Shown here one piece after another: positions 7,427 through 13,916 of a stretch of DNA of 13,916 nucleotides (position 1 is the stretch's first letter; each line of letters starts with the position of its first letter). Below the pieces are notes generated by a model, which saw only the letters and a list, made by a program, of their open reading frames with translations, was not told where the DNA came from and searched no databases. The DNA is from Gammaproteobacteria bacterium (GTDB taxonomy: Bacteria > Pseudomonadota > Gammaproteobacteria > Chromatiales > Chromatiaceae). The position numbers and the translations under genes were made by a program. Location: the NCBI GenBank assembly GCA_015767355.1, contig JADWMH010000010.1, positions 7,196 to 21,111 of the forward strand, written 5' to 3'.

Positions 7427-7438
7427 TAACTCCGTGCA
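7421..7438 (-). repeat. Solo end of the CATAGGATGTG element
   Basis: These 18 bases, TCTCAATAACTCCGTGCA, are identical to 8231-8248, the outer end of the inverted-repeat element at 8231-8469. The rest of the element is absent here. It lies 59 bases upstream of the start of the 1364-residue gene. Confidence 0.7.
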
Positions 7439-7453
7439 ATATTAATAATGGCT

Positions 7454-7528
7454 GTCATCGCAAACTTAGTGAAGCGACCTCCTATGTCAGCAGGATTGCC
7501 GCGGTCGCTTAGGCTCCCTCGCAATGAC
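7454..7528. repeat. Interrupted palindrome of the 'GTCATTGCGAG..GCAATCC' type
   Basis: The outer arms GTCATCGC (7454-7461) and GCAATGAC (7521-7528) pair at 7 of 8 bases. The inner arms AAGCGACC (7472-7479) and GGTCGCTT (7503-7510) pair perfectly. The 10-base stretches between them do not pair. Read on the minus strand the right half is GTCATTGCGAGGGAGCCTAA followed by GCGACCGCGGCAATCC, a repeat pattern I recall from many bacterial intergenic regions. It is not coding. Confidence 0.7.
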
Positions 7529-7535
7529 ATAGGAA

Positions 7536-7562
7536 TTCCGTGTGGTCCGTGTGTTCCGTGGT
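7536..7562 (+). repeat. Degenerate tandem repeat (TCCGTGTGG type)
   Basis: Units TTCCGTGTGG, TCCGTGTGT and TCCGTGGT follow each other at 7536, 7546 and 7555. This parallels the three 10-base units at 3221-3250, where TCTGTGT replaces CCGTGT. Both arrays lie in gaps beside the same large gene, one at each end. Confidence 0.55.
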
Positions 7563-7577
7563 AATAATTAGCCGCAG

Positions 7578-7605
7578 GGTGGCATAAGCGGTAGCGCATC
7601 CCACC
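7578..7605. repeat. REP-like hairpin
   Basis: GGTGG at 7578-7582 pairs with CCACC at 7601-7605. The spacer CATAAGCGGTAGCGCATC resembles the arm of the palindrome at 3085-3157 (ATAAGCGACAGCGCAT). It is a single-unit member of that family, located 58 bases before the gene at 7663. Confidence 0.6.
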
Positions 7606-7662
7606 ATTTTCTGCCAGCATAGCAATCATAATTGATTATGAAGATACTCGACTGACCCAGGC

Positions 7663-8211
7663 ATGCTGAAATACTTTTTAGCAATTTTTTTGATTCAAAT
7701 AGTCACTGTAACGCTGGTGCTGCTGGCGCCTGATAACTTGCAGGGGTATGGCTGGCTGCGCCTGGCTCTACCACTGTTGTTTATCAGTGTGGTTGCTTCA
7801 TTTTGGTTCAACTCCATGGCAGCTCATCTGCGCAAGGATCATCTCGCCAGGGCAGACAGGAGATTCGCCAAAGAGCGCGAAAAAATACGCGTCAATGCCG
7901 AGCGCGCCAAGACCCGCGTCGTCAAGCAGGCGCAGAAGGATATCGCCAGGGAGGCGAAAACCACCCATGCCAAGGCAAACTTCAAGGTCGGCGCCGCTTT
8001 TGCCGGCGCAATCGGAGCCGGAGCCCTGATGCTGCTAATCGGCTCCATGACGCTCGGTCTGTCGATTCTCACAACTGCGGGCGGCGCGCTGGGCGGCTAC
8101 CTCTACCGCGACCGAAAAGAGGTCAATTCAAAAGATGCCCTGGCTGCTCCCGCGGAAGTCAAAGTCATAAAAGGAGAGACCCTGAAAATCGATAAGCCAC
8201 AGAACTCCTGA
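7663..8211 (+). CDS. Small membrane protein with a charged central helix, unknown function
   Basis: The product is 182 residues and I do not recognise a named family. Two hydrophobic segments lie at the N-terminus (about 3-22, YFLAIFLIQIVTVTLVLLAP, and 31-50). They are followed by a long Lys/Arg/Ala/Glu-rich helix (about 55-105) that may be a coiled coil facing the cytoplasm. A glycine/alanine-rich hydrophobic region is at about 108-146, with a GGALGGYLYRD end that looks like a membrane hairpin. The last 35 residues are polar. The gene starts 300 bases from, and divergent to, the 1364-residue membrane protein. The start at 7663 has only a weak AGG directly before it, but it gives a sensible first membrane segment. 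The strong amphipathic and hydrophobic patterning supports a real gene. It could help in envelope or membrane organisation, but that is a guess. Confidence 0.75.
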   Translation: MLKYFLAIFLIQIVTVTLVLLAPDNLQGYGWLRLALPLLFISVVASFWFNSMAAHLRKDHLARADRRFAKEREKIRVNAERAKTRVVKQAQKDIAREAKTTHAKANFKVGAAFAGAIGAGALMLLIGSMTLGLSILTTAGGALGGYLYRDRKEVNSKDALAAPAEVKVIKGETLKIDKPQNS

Positions 8212-8230
8212 CCCCGAGATTTCGATGATT

Positions 8231-8469
8231 TCTCAATAACTCCGTGCATGGCAACAATTCATAGGATGTGCTGAGTGAAACGAAGCTTCCGCACTGCCGT
8301 ACACGGATGTACAAATGCCGTGAGCGCAGGATGCGCAGGAACGGCCTGCTCACGCCCCTGATCTACATCCCTGTAGGCCAAGCGCATCGATTTGACGTAG
8401 ATGTTGATATTGATGCGCCTCGTGCCTCGACACATCCTATGAAGAATCGGGTATGCAGGGTTATTGAAG
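8231..8469. mobile_element. MITE-like element with terminal inverted repeats
   Basis: The left end has TCAATAAC (8233-8240), TGCA (8245-8248) and CATAGGATGTG (8260-8270). The right end mirrors these as CACATCCTATG (8431-8441), TGCA (8454-8457) and GTTATTGA (8460-8467), with almost equal spacing. Inner arms continue the symmetry: GGATGTA (8305-8311) with TACATCC (8364-8370), and GTGAGC (8320-8325) with GCTCAC (8348-8353). The whole could fold into a multi-stem cruciform or RNA. There is no transposase, and the short open frames inside are by-products. Parts recur at 3028-3074 and 7421-7438, and the CATAGGATGTG core recurs at 12478 and 13814. It fills most of the 348-base gap between 8211 and 8560. 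No target-site duplication was clear to me. Confidence 0.65.
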
Positions 8470-8559
8470 AGTTACGAAATTCATGCTCAAAGTGCTGCTA
8501 AATCCTGTAAAATTTCGCTTTGCGCCATACCATCCCTAGCGCACCGCTGACCGGACACA

Positions 8560-11500
8560 ATGACAGACTTGAGCCGCATTCGCGAAATACCCTATAACTA
8601 CACCTCCTTTTCGGATCGTGAAATCTTCATTCGCTACCTGGGTGAGGATGGCTGGCGCCTGCATGAAGAGCTGCGCTCGACGCGTGCAACAGGGCGCTCG
8701 GCGAAGATGCTGTTCGAAGTGCTGGGAGATATGTGGGTGGTGTCGCGCAACCCCTATCTGCAGGATGATCTGCAGGCGGACCACAAGCGGCGCAGAGGCC
8801 TCCTCGATGCGCTGAATCACCGCCTGGACCAGTTTGAATCCCGCGCGCAGGACAATCTACAGGCGCTGCAGCTGCTGCAGTTGGCGCGTGAGGCCGTGGT
8901 GCGCTTTGGCGACTGTTTCGAGCGCAACAACAAGCTGCGCGACGATGTCTACAAGACGCTGCAAAGCATCACCCGGCGCGACAACATCGACTTTGGCGGT
9001 CTTGCGCGGGTCTCCCACGCCACTGATGCGACCGACTGGCGCGTCGAGATGCCCTTCGTGGTGATCTCCCCGGACAGGGAATCGGAAGTCGCGGCCATTG
9101 TTTCCGCCTGCATCAGCTGCGGCCTGACCATCATTCCGCGTGGCGGCGGTACCGGCTACACCGGCTCCGCAGTGCCGCTGGACACCCGCGCCGCCATCAT
9201 CAATACAGAGAAGCTGGAGCGCCTCTCTGCAGTTGAACAAACAATCCTGCCGGGCGTCGATAGCGAGGTCGCTAGCGTAAGCTGCGGAGCCGGCGTCGTT
9301 ACGCGGCGCGTCTCCGACCTGGCCGGGCAGCATGGGCTCGCCTTTGCCGTAGATCCCACTTCACAGGACGCCTCCACCATCGGCGGCAATATCGCCATGA
9401 ATGCCGGCGGCAAGAAAGCCGTGCTGTGGGGAACGACGTTGGACAACCTCGCCTCCTGGAGAATGGTGACGCCGCAGGGAGATCTGCTGGAAGTTGTACG
9501 CATCAATCACAATCTCGGCAAGATTCACGAACAGCCAACGGTCACTTTTCACCTCAGTTGGAGAAGAGCCGACGACAAAACCCTGATACGCACCGAGACG
9601 CTGGAAATACCCGGAACCTCCTTTCGTAAAACCGGGCTCGGCAAAGATGTCACCGACAAGTTTCTTTCAGGGCTTCCCGGTGTGCAGAAAGAGGGGTGTG
9701 ACGGACTCATCACCTCCGCCACCTTCATCCTGCATCGTATGCCGGAGCATGGCCGCACCATCTGCCTGGAGTTTTTCGGCAACGATCTCTCCAAGGCAGT
9801 GCCGGCTATCGTCGAACTCAAAGATTACGTCGATCGTCTGCCGGGGGTCCTGATGTCCGGTCTGGAGCATCTCGACGAGCGCTACGTCAAGGCGGTCAGG
9901 TACGCCACCAAGGCAGCCAGGCGCGAACGTCCCAAAATGGTGCTGATTGCCGACATCATCTCCGATGATGAAACTGCAGTCACGGCTGCTGCAGAACGTA
10001 TCGTACTGCTTGCCAATGTGCGCAATGCCGAGGGATTTATCGCCGCCTCCCCCGAGGCGCGCCGCCGTTTCTGGATAGACCGCGCGCGTACTGCGGCCAT
10101 CTCCGCGCACACCAACGCCTTCAAGATCAACGAGGACGTGGTGATTCCGCTGAAGCGCCTGGCCGATTACAATCTTGGCATCGAACGCATCAATATCGAG
10201 GAGTCGATCCGCAACAAGCTGGCGATCAAGAGGGGTGTGCTTGAGTACCTGCAGGGAGAAATGCCGGAGTTGTGGCATATCGCCGCCTACGAAGAGTCCG
10301 CAGAGAACAGCGCTATCCTCAGGAGTAAGCAGCGGGCGGCGACCAAAGTCGTGGTACAGGCCAGCGGGCGCTGGCAGCAAATCCTTGAACGGCTGGATGA
10401 ACCAGCATCGATGCATCATGCGCTGCTGACAAATCCCGAGATCGAGCGGATTCAACCCGATGACCGCCTCATCGATCTGCTGCTGCGCCGCGACCTGCGC
10501 CACTCCTACCGCGAAGAGATAGCAGCCCGCCTGGACGGGATATTCATCGGCCAGGATATGAAGCCGGTGCGCACCAGGCTCAATAAAATTCATGAGCAGA
10601 TACGCAGCGAACGCCTGTTCGTGGCGCTGCACATGCATGCCGGCGACGGCAACGTACACACCAACATCCCGGTGCATTCACACAACTACCGCATGCTGCA
10701 GCAGGCTGACGCCATCGTCGATCGCATCATGGAACTGGTTAAGTCACTGGATGGCGCGATCTCCGGTGAGCATGGCATCGGCCTGACAAAAATCCAGTAC
10801 CTTGACGGGGAGAAACTGGATCAATTCGCCGCCTATAAAGATTCAGTCGATCCCGAACAGCACTTCAACCGCGGTAAACTGATGCCGGGCTCCGGACTCG
10901 AAAATGCCTACACACCCTCCCTGCAGCTGGTGCAGCAGGAGGCGATCATCCTTGAGGCGAGCGAGCTGGGGCTGCTCAATGATGAAGTCAAACACTGCCT
11001 GCGCTGCGGCAAATGCAAGCCGGTGTGCATGACCCACATACCACGCGCCAACCTGCTCTACTCGCCTCGCAACAAGATCCTGGCCACGGGGCTTATCATC
11101 GAGGCCTTTCTCTACGAAGAGCAGACCCGGCGCGGCATTGCGCTGCGCCACTTCGAGGATATGAATGATGTCGCCGACCACTGCACCGTCTGCCACAAGT
11201 GCCTGACGCCCTGCCCGGTCGATATCGATTTTGGCGAAGTCACCATACGCATGCGCAAGATCCTCGAACAGCGCGGCAAAAAGCGCAGCAATCCAGCTGT
11301 GACCGCCGCCATGGCGTTTCTCAATACCACCAACCCCACCCTCATCCGCCTGATGCACACCCTGCTGGCCAAATGGGGATTCAAAGGCATTACTCTTGGG
11401 CATCGCCTGGCAAAAACTGCCGGCCTGCTCAAACCCGGACTGCCGGCCGCCACTACCAAAATCCCTCCGATCACATCGCAGCTGGTCGAGCTCGTACGCC

Positions 11501-12399
11501 GTCCAATACAGGTCGATTTCCCCAGGCAGGGCTTCCGCGAGGCGCTGCAGCTGGAGGATAAAACCCGGGTGCCGATCATTCGCCATCCGCAGCAGGCGGA
11601 AAGCACTGAAGCACTGTTCTACTTTCCCGGCTGCGGTTCGGAGCGCCTGTTTTCGGATATCGGCCTGGCTACAATCGCCATGCTCTACCACAACGGCGCA
11701 CAAGTAATTCTGCCGCCGGGCTATCTCTGCTGCGGCTACCCGCAGACATCCAACGGCATGGCGGATCGCGGCAAACAGATCACCACCGAAAACCGGGTGC
11801 TGTTTCACCGCATCGCCAACACCCTCAATTATCTCGATATCAACACGGTTGTGGTCTCCTGCGGCACCTGTATGGACCAACTGCTGAAGTATGAATTCGA
11901 GCTGATTTTTCCCGGCTGCCGGCTGCTCGACATCCATGAATACCTGCTGGAGAAGGGTGTCACTCTCGATGGCGCCACAGGCAAAAAGTATCTCTACCAC
12001 GACCCCTGCCACTCTCCCATGAAAACCCACGCTCCTCTGAAAGTCGCACAGCAGCTGACCGGCAGCGAGGTATTGCTCTCCGATCGCTGCTGCGGCGAAT
12101 CAGGGACGCTGGCCACCTCGAGGCCGGATATCGCCACACAGCTGCGCTTTTGCAAAAGCGAAGAGCTGAGCAGCGGCATCATCGAACTGACCGGCAGCAG
12201 CCACGCACAACCGCAACAGGTGAAGCTGCTGACATCCTGCCCTGCCTGTCAGCAGGGGCTCATGAAATACCGCAATGATACCGGCCTGCAAACTGACTAC
12301 ATCGTCATGGAGATGGCCAATCAGCTGCTTGGCGAGAATTGGCAGCAGGGATTTATCGACGAGGTCAAATCGCAGGGGATTGAGAGGGTGCTGCTGTAG
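8560..12399 (+). CDS. DUF3683 FAD-linked oxidoreductase with ferredoxin and CCG domains
   Basis: This is a 1279-residue fusion, near the usual length of the DUF3683-type family. Residues 1-120 are the DUF3683 part ([16 protein letters not shown]). A PCMH-type FAD domain follows with RGGGTGYTG (194-202) and [20 protein letters not shown] from 264. The GlcD/FAD-oxidase C-terminal part has [10 protein letters not shown] (691-700) and SGEHGIG (735-741). Two [4Fe-4S] ferredoxin motifs are Cys813/816/819/823 and Cys875/878/881/885. Two CCG domains use Cys1025, Cys1057-1058, Cys1101/1104 and Cys1150, Cys1177-1178, Cys1227/1230. The family resembles D-lactate, glycolate and D-2-hydroxyglutarate dehydrogenases such as E. 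coli YdiJ. It probably oxidises a 2-hydroxyacid on FAD and sends electrons through the clusters to a quinone or other carrier, but the substrate is unknown. No membrane segment is present. All cluster ligands are intact. The ATG at 8560 has only a weak GGA upstream, but the N-terminal motif supports it. Confidence 0.93.
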   Translation: MTDLSRIREIPYNYTSFSDREIFIRYLGEDGWRLHEELRSTRATGRSAKMLFEVLGDMWVVSRNPYLQDDLQADHKRRRGLLDALNHRLDQFESRAQDNLQALQLLQLAREAVVRFGDCFERNNKLRDDVYKTLQSITRRDNIDFGGLARVSHATDATDWRVEMPFVVISPDRESEVAAIVSACISCGLTIIPRGGGTGYTGSAVPLDTRAAIINTEKLERLSAVEQTILPGVDSEVASVSCGAGVVTRRVSDLAGQHGLAFAVDPTSQDASTIGGNIAMNAGGKKAVLWGTTLDNLASWRMVTPQGDLLEVVRINHNLGKIHEQPTVTFHLSWRRADDKTLIRTETLEIPGTSFRKTGLGKDVTDKFLSGLPGVQKEGCDGLITSATFILHRMPEHGRTICLEFFGNDLSKAVPAIVELKDYVDRLPGVLMSGLEHLDERYVKAVRYATKAARRERPKMVLIADIISDDETAVTAAAERIVLLANVRNAEGFIAASPEARRRFWIDRARTAAISAHTNAFKINEDVVIPLKRLADYNLGIERINIEESIRNKLAIKRGVLEYLQGEMPELWHIAAYEESAENSAILRSKQRAATKVVVQASGRWQQILERLDEPASMHHALLTNPEIERIQPDDRLIDLLLRRDLRHSYREEIAARLDGIFIGQDMKPVRTRLNKIHEQIRSERLFVALHMHAGDGNVHTNIPVHSHNYRMLQQADAIVDRIMELVKSLDGAISGEHGIGLTKIQYLDGEKLDQFAAYKDSVDPEQHFNRGKLMPGSGLENAYTPSLQLVQQEAIILEASELGLLNDEVKHCLRCGKCKPVCMTHIPRANLLYSPRNKILATGLIIEAFLYEEQTRRGIALRHFEDMNDVADHCTVCHKCLTPCPVDIDFGEVTIRMRKILEQRGKKRSNPAVTAAMAFLNTTNPTLIRLMHTLLAKWGFKGITLGHRLAKTAGLLKPGLPAATTKIPPITSQLVELVRRPIQVDFPRQGFREALQLEDKTRVPIIRHPQQAESTEALFYFPGCGSERLFSDIGLATIAMLYHNGAQVILPPGYLCCGYPQTSNGMADRGKQITTENRVLFHRIANTLNYLDINTVVVSCGTCMDQLLKYEFELIFPGCRLLDIHEYLLEKGVTLDGATGKKYLYHDPCHSPMKTHAPLKVAQQLTGSEVLLSDRCCGESGTLATSRPDIATQLRFCKSEELSSGIIELTGSSHAQPQQVKLLTSCPACQQGLMKYRNDTGLQTDYIVMEMANQLLGENWQQGFIDEVKSQGIERVLL

Positions 12400-12421
12400 A
12401 TGACTCATGGTTATCTCACTC

Positions 12422-12474
12422 TGTCATCTCGACGCAGGAGAGATCTTGCTGCCTCCTCGCCCCCCGAAATGACA
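12422..12474. repeat. Inverted-repeat element 'TGTCATCTCG..CGAAATGACA'
   Basis: TGTCATCTCG (12422-12431) and CGAAATGACA (12465-12474) are complementary at 9 of 10 bases, bounding 53 bases with GACGCAGGAGAGATCTTGCT inside. This 'GTCATTTCGACGCAGGAGAGATCT' pattern in two pieces is a recurrent intergenic repeat in many bacterial genomes as I recall. It begins 23 bases after the oxidoreductase stop and could weaken readthrough into the next gene. Confidence 0.6.
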
Positions 12475-12477
12475 ATG

Positions 12478-12548
12478 CATAGGATGTGCTGAGCTTGCGA
12501 AGCGCATCCTATACAATCTCGAACAACACACGGGATTCTTGAGAAGTT
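12478..12548 (+). repeat. Dispersed 71-base repeat with CATAGGATGTG hairpin
   Basis: ATAGGATG (12479-12486) pairs perfectly with CATCCTAT (12505-12512) around GAGCTTGCGAAGC. The 71 bases align with 13814-13885 at about 85% identity, one gap, through the tail TTCTTGAGAAGTT. The two copies flank the gene at 12552-13715 as direct repeats. The tail resembles the ends of the element at 8231-8469. Confidence 0.8.
12541..12546 (+). promoter_or_regulatory. Shine-Dalgarno for the gene at 12552, supplied by the repeat
   Basis: GAGAAG lies 5 bases before the ATG at 12552, a normal spacing. It forms part of the 71-base dispersed repeat. In the second copy the same position reads GATAAG. This supports 12552 as the start codon. 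Confidence 0.55.
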
Positions 12549-12551
12549 AAT

Positions 12552-13715
12552 ATGAACCCGCAAATCCAACACCGGATCGACCAGCTGTTGCTGGAACAGG
12601 GCGAGTACATCCCCCTGGAATTCCTCCTCGCCGAGGGGCATCTGCTCTACAGCGACTACGAACAGTGGCGCAGCGGCAAGCTGAAGCTGTTGGATAAGAA
12701 ACTGGTCGGAGATCTCCCGAAAATCCGCAAGGATCTCACCCGGACTGTCGTTTACGCCCGCGCCCTGGGACTACAGCCAACGCCTCTTGAGTATCACGCC
12801 TGGGGCGAAAGCGCCGCCCTGCGTTTCAGCAGTGATCATCTTCTCAACAGCCTCTTCCACGAAGGCTACTGCAAGAGCGAAGAGCAGCCCCAGCTGGATC
12901 TGTTCATGGACACCACCGGCGCCAACCTGGCCAATGACATCGTCCTGGCCCTGGGGCGGAGGGATGCAGCTGCAGCAGGTGAATTGCTGGAGAAGCTTCA
13001 TCATACCGATCCCGGTCAGCCCCGGCTCGGCAAGCTGGAACTGCTGCTCGATGCAATGCAACAGCAGGATCTCCCGATTACGGATCCCGAAGAGGAGCTT
13101 GCCGATCTACAAGATGAAATTCAGCCCCTGGCATTTGAAATACTGGGCAGGGAGAGCCGTCCCTTTATGGAACCTTTGTGGCGGCGTCTTGGCGATGCGC
13201 TGGCAGATCACAATTTCGATCCGCAGCGACCGGAACTCCACCGCAGTTACACTGCATTGCGCAACCTGGATTTGATGGCAGTGATCGAAGCTGTGGAGAC
13301 CGAACCCGATTGGCGCAGCCACGCTATATTGATGCAGCGCCACGCACGCGCCTGCGACCAGTTGCAAAAGCCCGCGGACGCATTGCTGGACCGTTTTGAA
13401 TTGTGTTGGCGCTTCCCCGGGCAGGCAGATCCGGCGCAATCTGACGCCACAGTCGACCTGATTCGCGCCTGGGAGTTGTTTCAGAATCTGGAGCCAGAAC
13501 TGGAAACCCGCCTGTTTCCCGCCTGGCTGCTGACCATCCGCCCTGGCCTCAGCGGCTCGCTTCCCTCTCCTGCTGCAGAGACGCCTGCGGATTACCGTCT
13601 GCTTTTTGCCCTGCAACAGGAAAAGGATAGGCTGGGATCAGAGTCTATGCGCCTGCGCGCTGAACTCAAGGCGCTCGATCCGGATTTGTTCCATCACTTC
13701 ATCGCCAATCGCTAA
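12552..13715 (+). CDS. Helical protein of unknown function
   Basis: The product is 387 residues, soluble, acidic and leucine-rich, with no signal peptide or membrane segment. I do not recognise a family. The N-terminal part (about 1-80) has a long helix, then EFLLAEGHLLYSDYEQWRSG, and a KIRKDLTRTVVYARALGL segment. Residues about 115-275 are helix after helix with LRNLDLMAVIEAVETEPDW, reminiscent of alpha-solenoid scaffolds, though no repeat period was established. The C-terminus (about 345-387) is a charged helix. The gene is on the same strand, 152 bases after the oxidoreductase at 8560-12399, and repeats lie between, so co-transcription is uncertain. It might be an accessory protein for that enzyme, but this rests on position alone. 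Codon use matches the neighbouring genes, so I see no sign of recent transfer. The frame is complete with a convincing ribosome-binding site. Confidence 0.8.
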   Translation: MNPQIQHRIDQLLLEQGEYIPLEFLLAEGHLLYSDYEQWRSGKLKLLDKKLVGDLPKIRKDLTRTVVYARALGLQPTPLEYHAWGESAALRFSSDHLLNSLFHEGYCKSEEQPQLDLFMDTTGANLANDIVLALGRRDAAAAGELLEKLHHTDPGQPRLGKLELLLDAMQQQDLPITDPEEELADLQDEIQPLAFEILGRESRPFMEPLWRRLGDALADHNFDPQRPELHRSYTALRNLDLMAVIEAVETEPDWRSHAILMQRHARACDQLQKPADALLDRFELCWRFPGQADPAQSDATVDLIRAWELFQNLEPELETRLFPAWLLTIRPGLSGSLPSPAAETPADYRLLFALQQEKDRLGSESMRLRAELKALDPDLFHHFIANR

Positions 13716-13813
13716 ACTGAATTGGCTCCACCTGAGAGTGACAATCTAACTTGCCCCACTCCATGGTTTTTTCATTCACTCCATACATCGTAATTTCGAA
13801 ATAACACCCAGTT

Positions 13814-13885
13814 CATAGGATGTGTTGAGCTTGCGAAGCGCATCATAATATATCCTCGAACATCACATGGGGTTTTTGATAAGTT
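13814..13885 (+). repeat. Second copy of the 71-base CATAGGATGTG repeat
   Basis: This copy aligns with 12478-12548. The 5' half, CATAGGATGTG then TGAGCTTGCGAAGCGCATC, is nearly identical, while the right hairpin arm is degraded (CATCATAA in place of CATCCTAT). It lies in the gene-free tail of the window (13716-13916), where I see no other gene, only a T-run at 13767-13772 with no strong stem before it. Confidence 0.75.
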
Positions 13886-13916
13886 GCCAGACATCATCAT
13901 AACCACTTAAATACAC

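Noticed and set aside
8268..8501. A 77-codon frame inside the MITE-like element
   Set aside because: It runs through the palindromic arms, so its sequence is explained by the inverted repeat. The product is a Cys/Arg-rich string with no family pattern.
8484..8513. Promoter TGCTCA/TAAAAT before the oxidoreductase
   Set aside because: The TAAAAT at 8508-8513 is a fair -10, but the -35 match is poor, so it was not listed as a feature.
9667..10677. A 336-codon minus-strand frame opposite the oxidoreductase
   Set aside because: It is a shadow of the real gene, with no motif and no ribosome-binding site that I could support.
10843..12030. A 395-codon minus-strand frame opposite the oxidoreductase
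   Set aside because: It lies wholly opposite coding sequence with all Fe-S motifs intact and has no recognisable domain. Long antisense frames are common in GC-rich genes.

Overview
The window looks like a chromosomal segment from a gammaproteobacterium with moderately high GC. YgiQ is a full-length proteobacterial type, the DUF3683-type FAD/Fe-S oxidoreductase is typical of beta/gammaproteobacteria, and the CcdB resembles the chromosomal CcdB I recall from Vibrio (Aliivibrio) fischeri. The spaces between genes are full of short palindromic dispersed repeats, as in many environmental and sulfur-oxidising gammaproteobacteria. The exact genus is not determinable, and the lineage is an inference from protein style only.

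Layout: (1) 1-258 holds a hairpin repeat, a possible gene remnant on the minus strand, and the promoter/operator of a toxin-antitoxin operon. (2) 259-821 is ccdA-ccdB, overlapping by one base. (3) 846-2972 is ygiQ, a radical SAM protein, starting only 24 bases after ccdB. (4) 2973-3267 is a repeat-rich gap between convergent genes. (5) 3268-7362 on the minus strand is one very large, unrecognised two-module inner-membrane/periplasmic protein of 1364 residues. (6) 7363-7662 is a divergent intergenic region with several repeat families. (7) 7663-8211 is a small membrane protein with a charged helix. (8) 8212-8559 holds a MITE-like element of about 240 bases with terminal inverted repeats. (9) 8560-12399 is a 1279-residue fusion of DUF3683, a D-lactate-dehydrogenase-like flavoprotein, a two-cluster ferredoxin and two CCG domains. 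(10) 12400-12551 has two more repeats, one supplying the likely ribosome-binding site of the next gene. (11) 12552-13715 is a helical protein of unknown function. (12) 13716-13916 has no gene and carries a second copy of the repeat seen before 12552.

Functionally, ccdAB is a self-contained addiction/stress module whose antitoxin probably represses its own promoter through two identical 8-base palindromes. The large oxidoreductase probably oxidises a 2-hydroxyacid on FAD and passes electrons through Fe-S clusters. The gene after it is on the same strand and might be a partner, but this is not shown. The other genes do not form an obvious pathway.

The best candidates for something undescribed are the 1364-residue membrane protein, the family of 'CATAGGATGTG' palindromic elements that place themselves against gene starts, and the twin-palindrome ccd operator. 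I saw no CRISPR array, tRNA, rRNA, transposase or phage gene.
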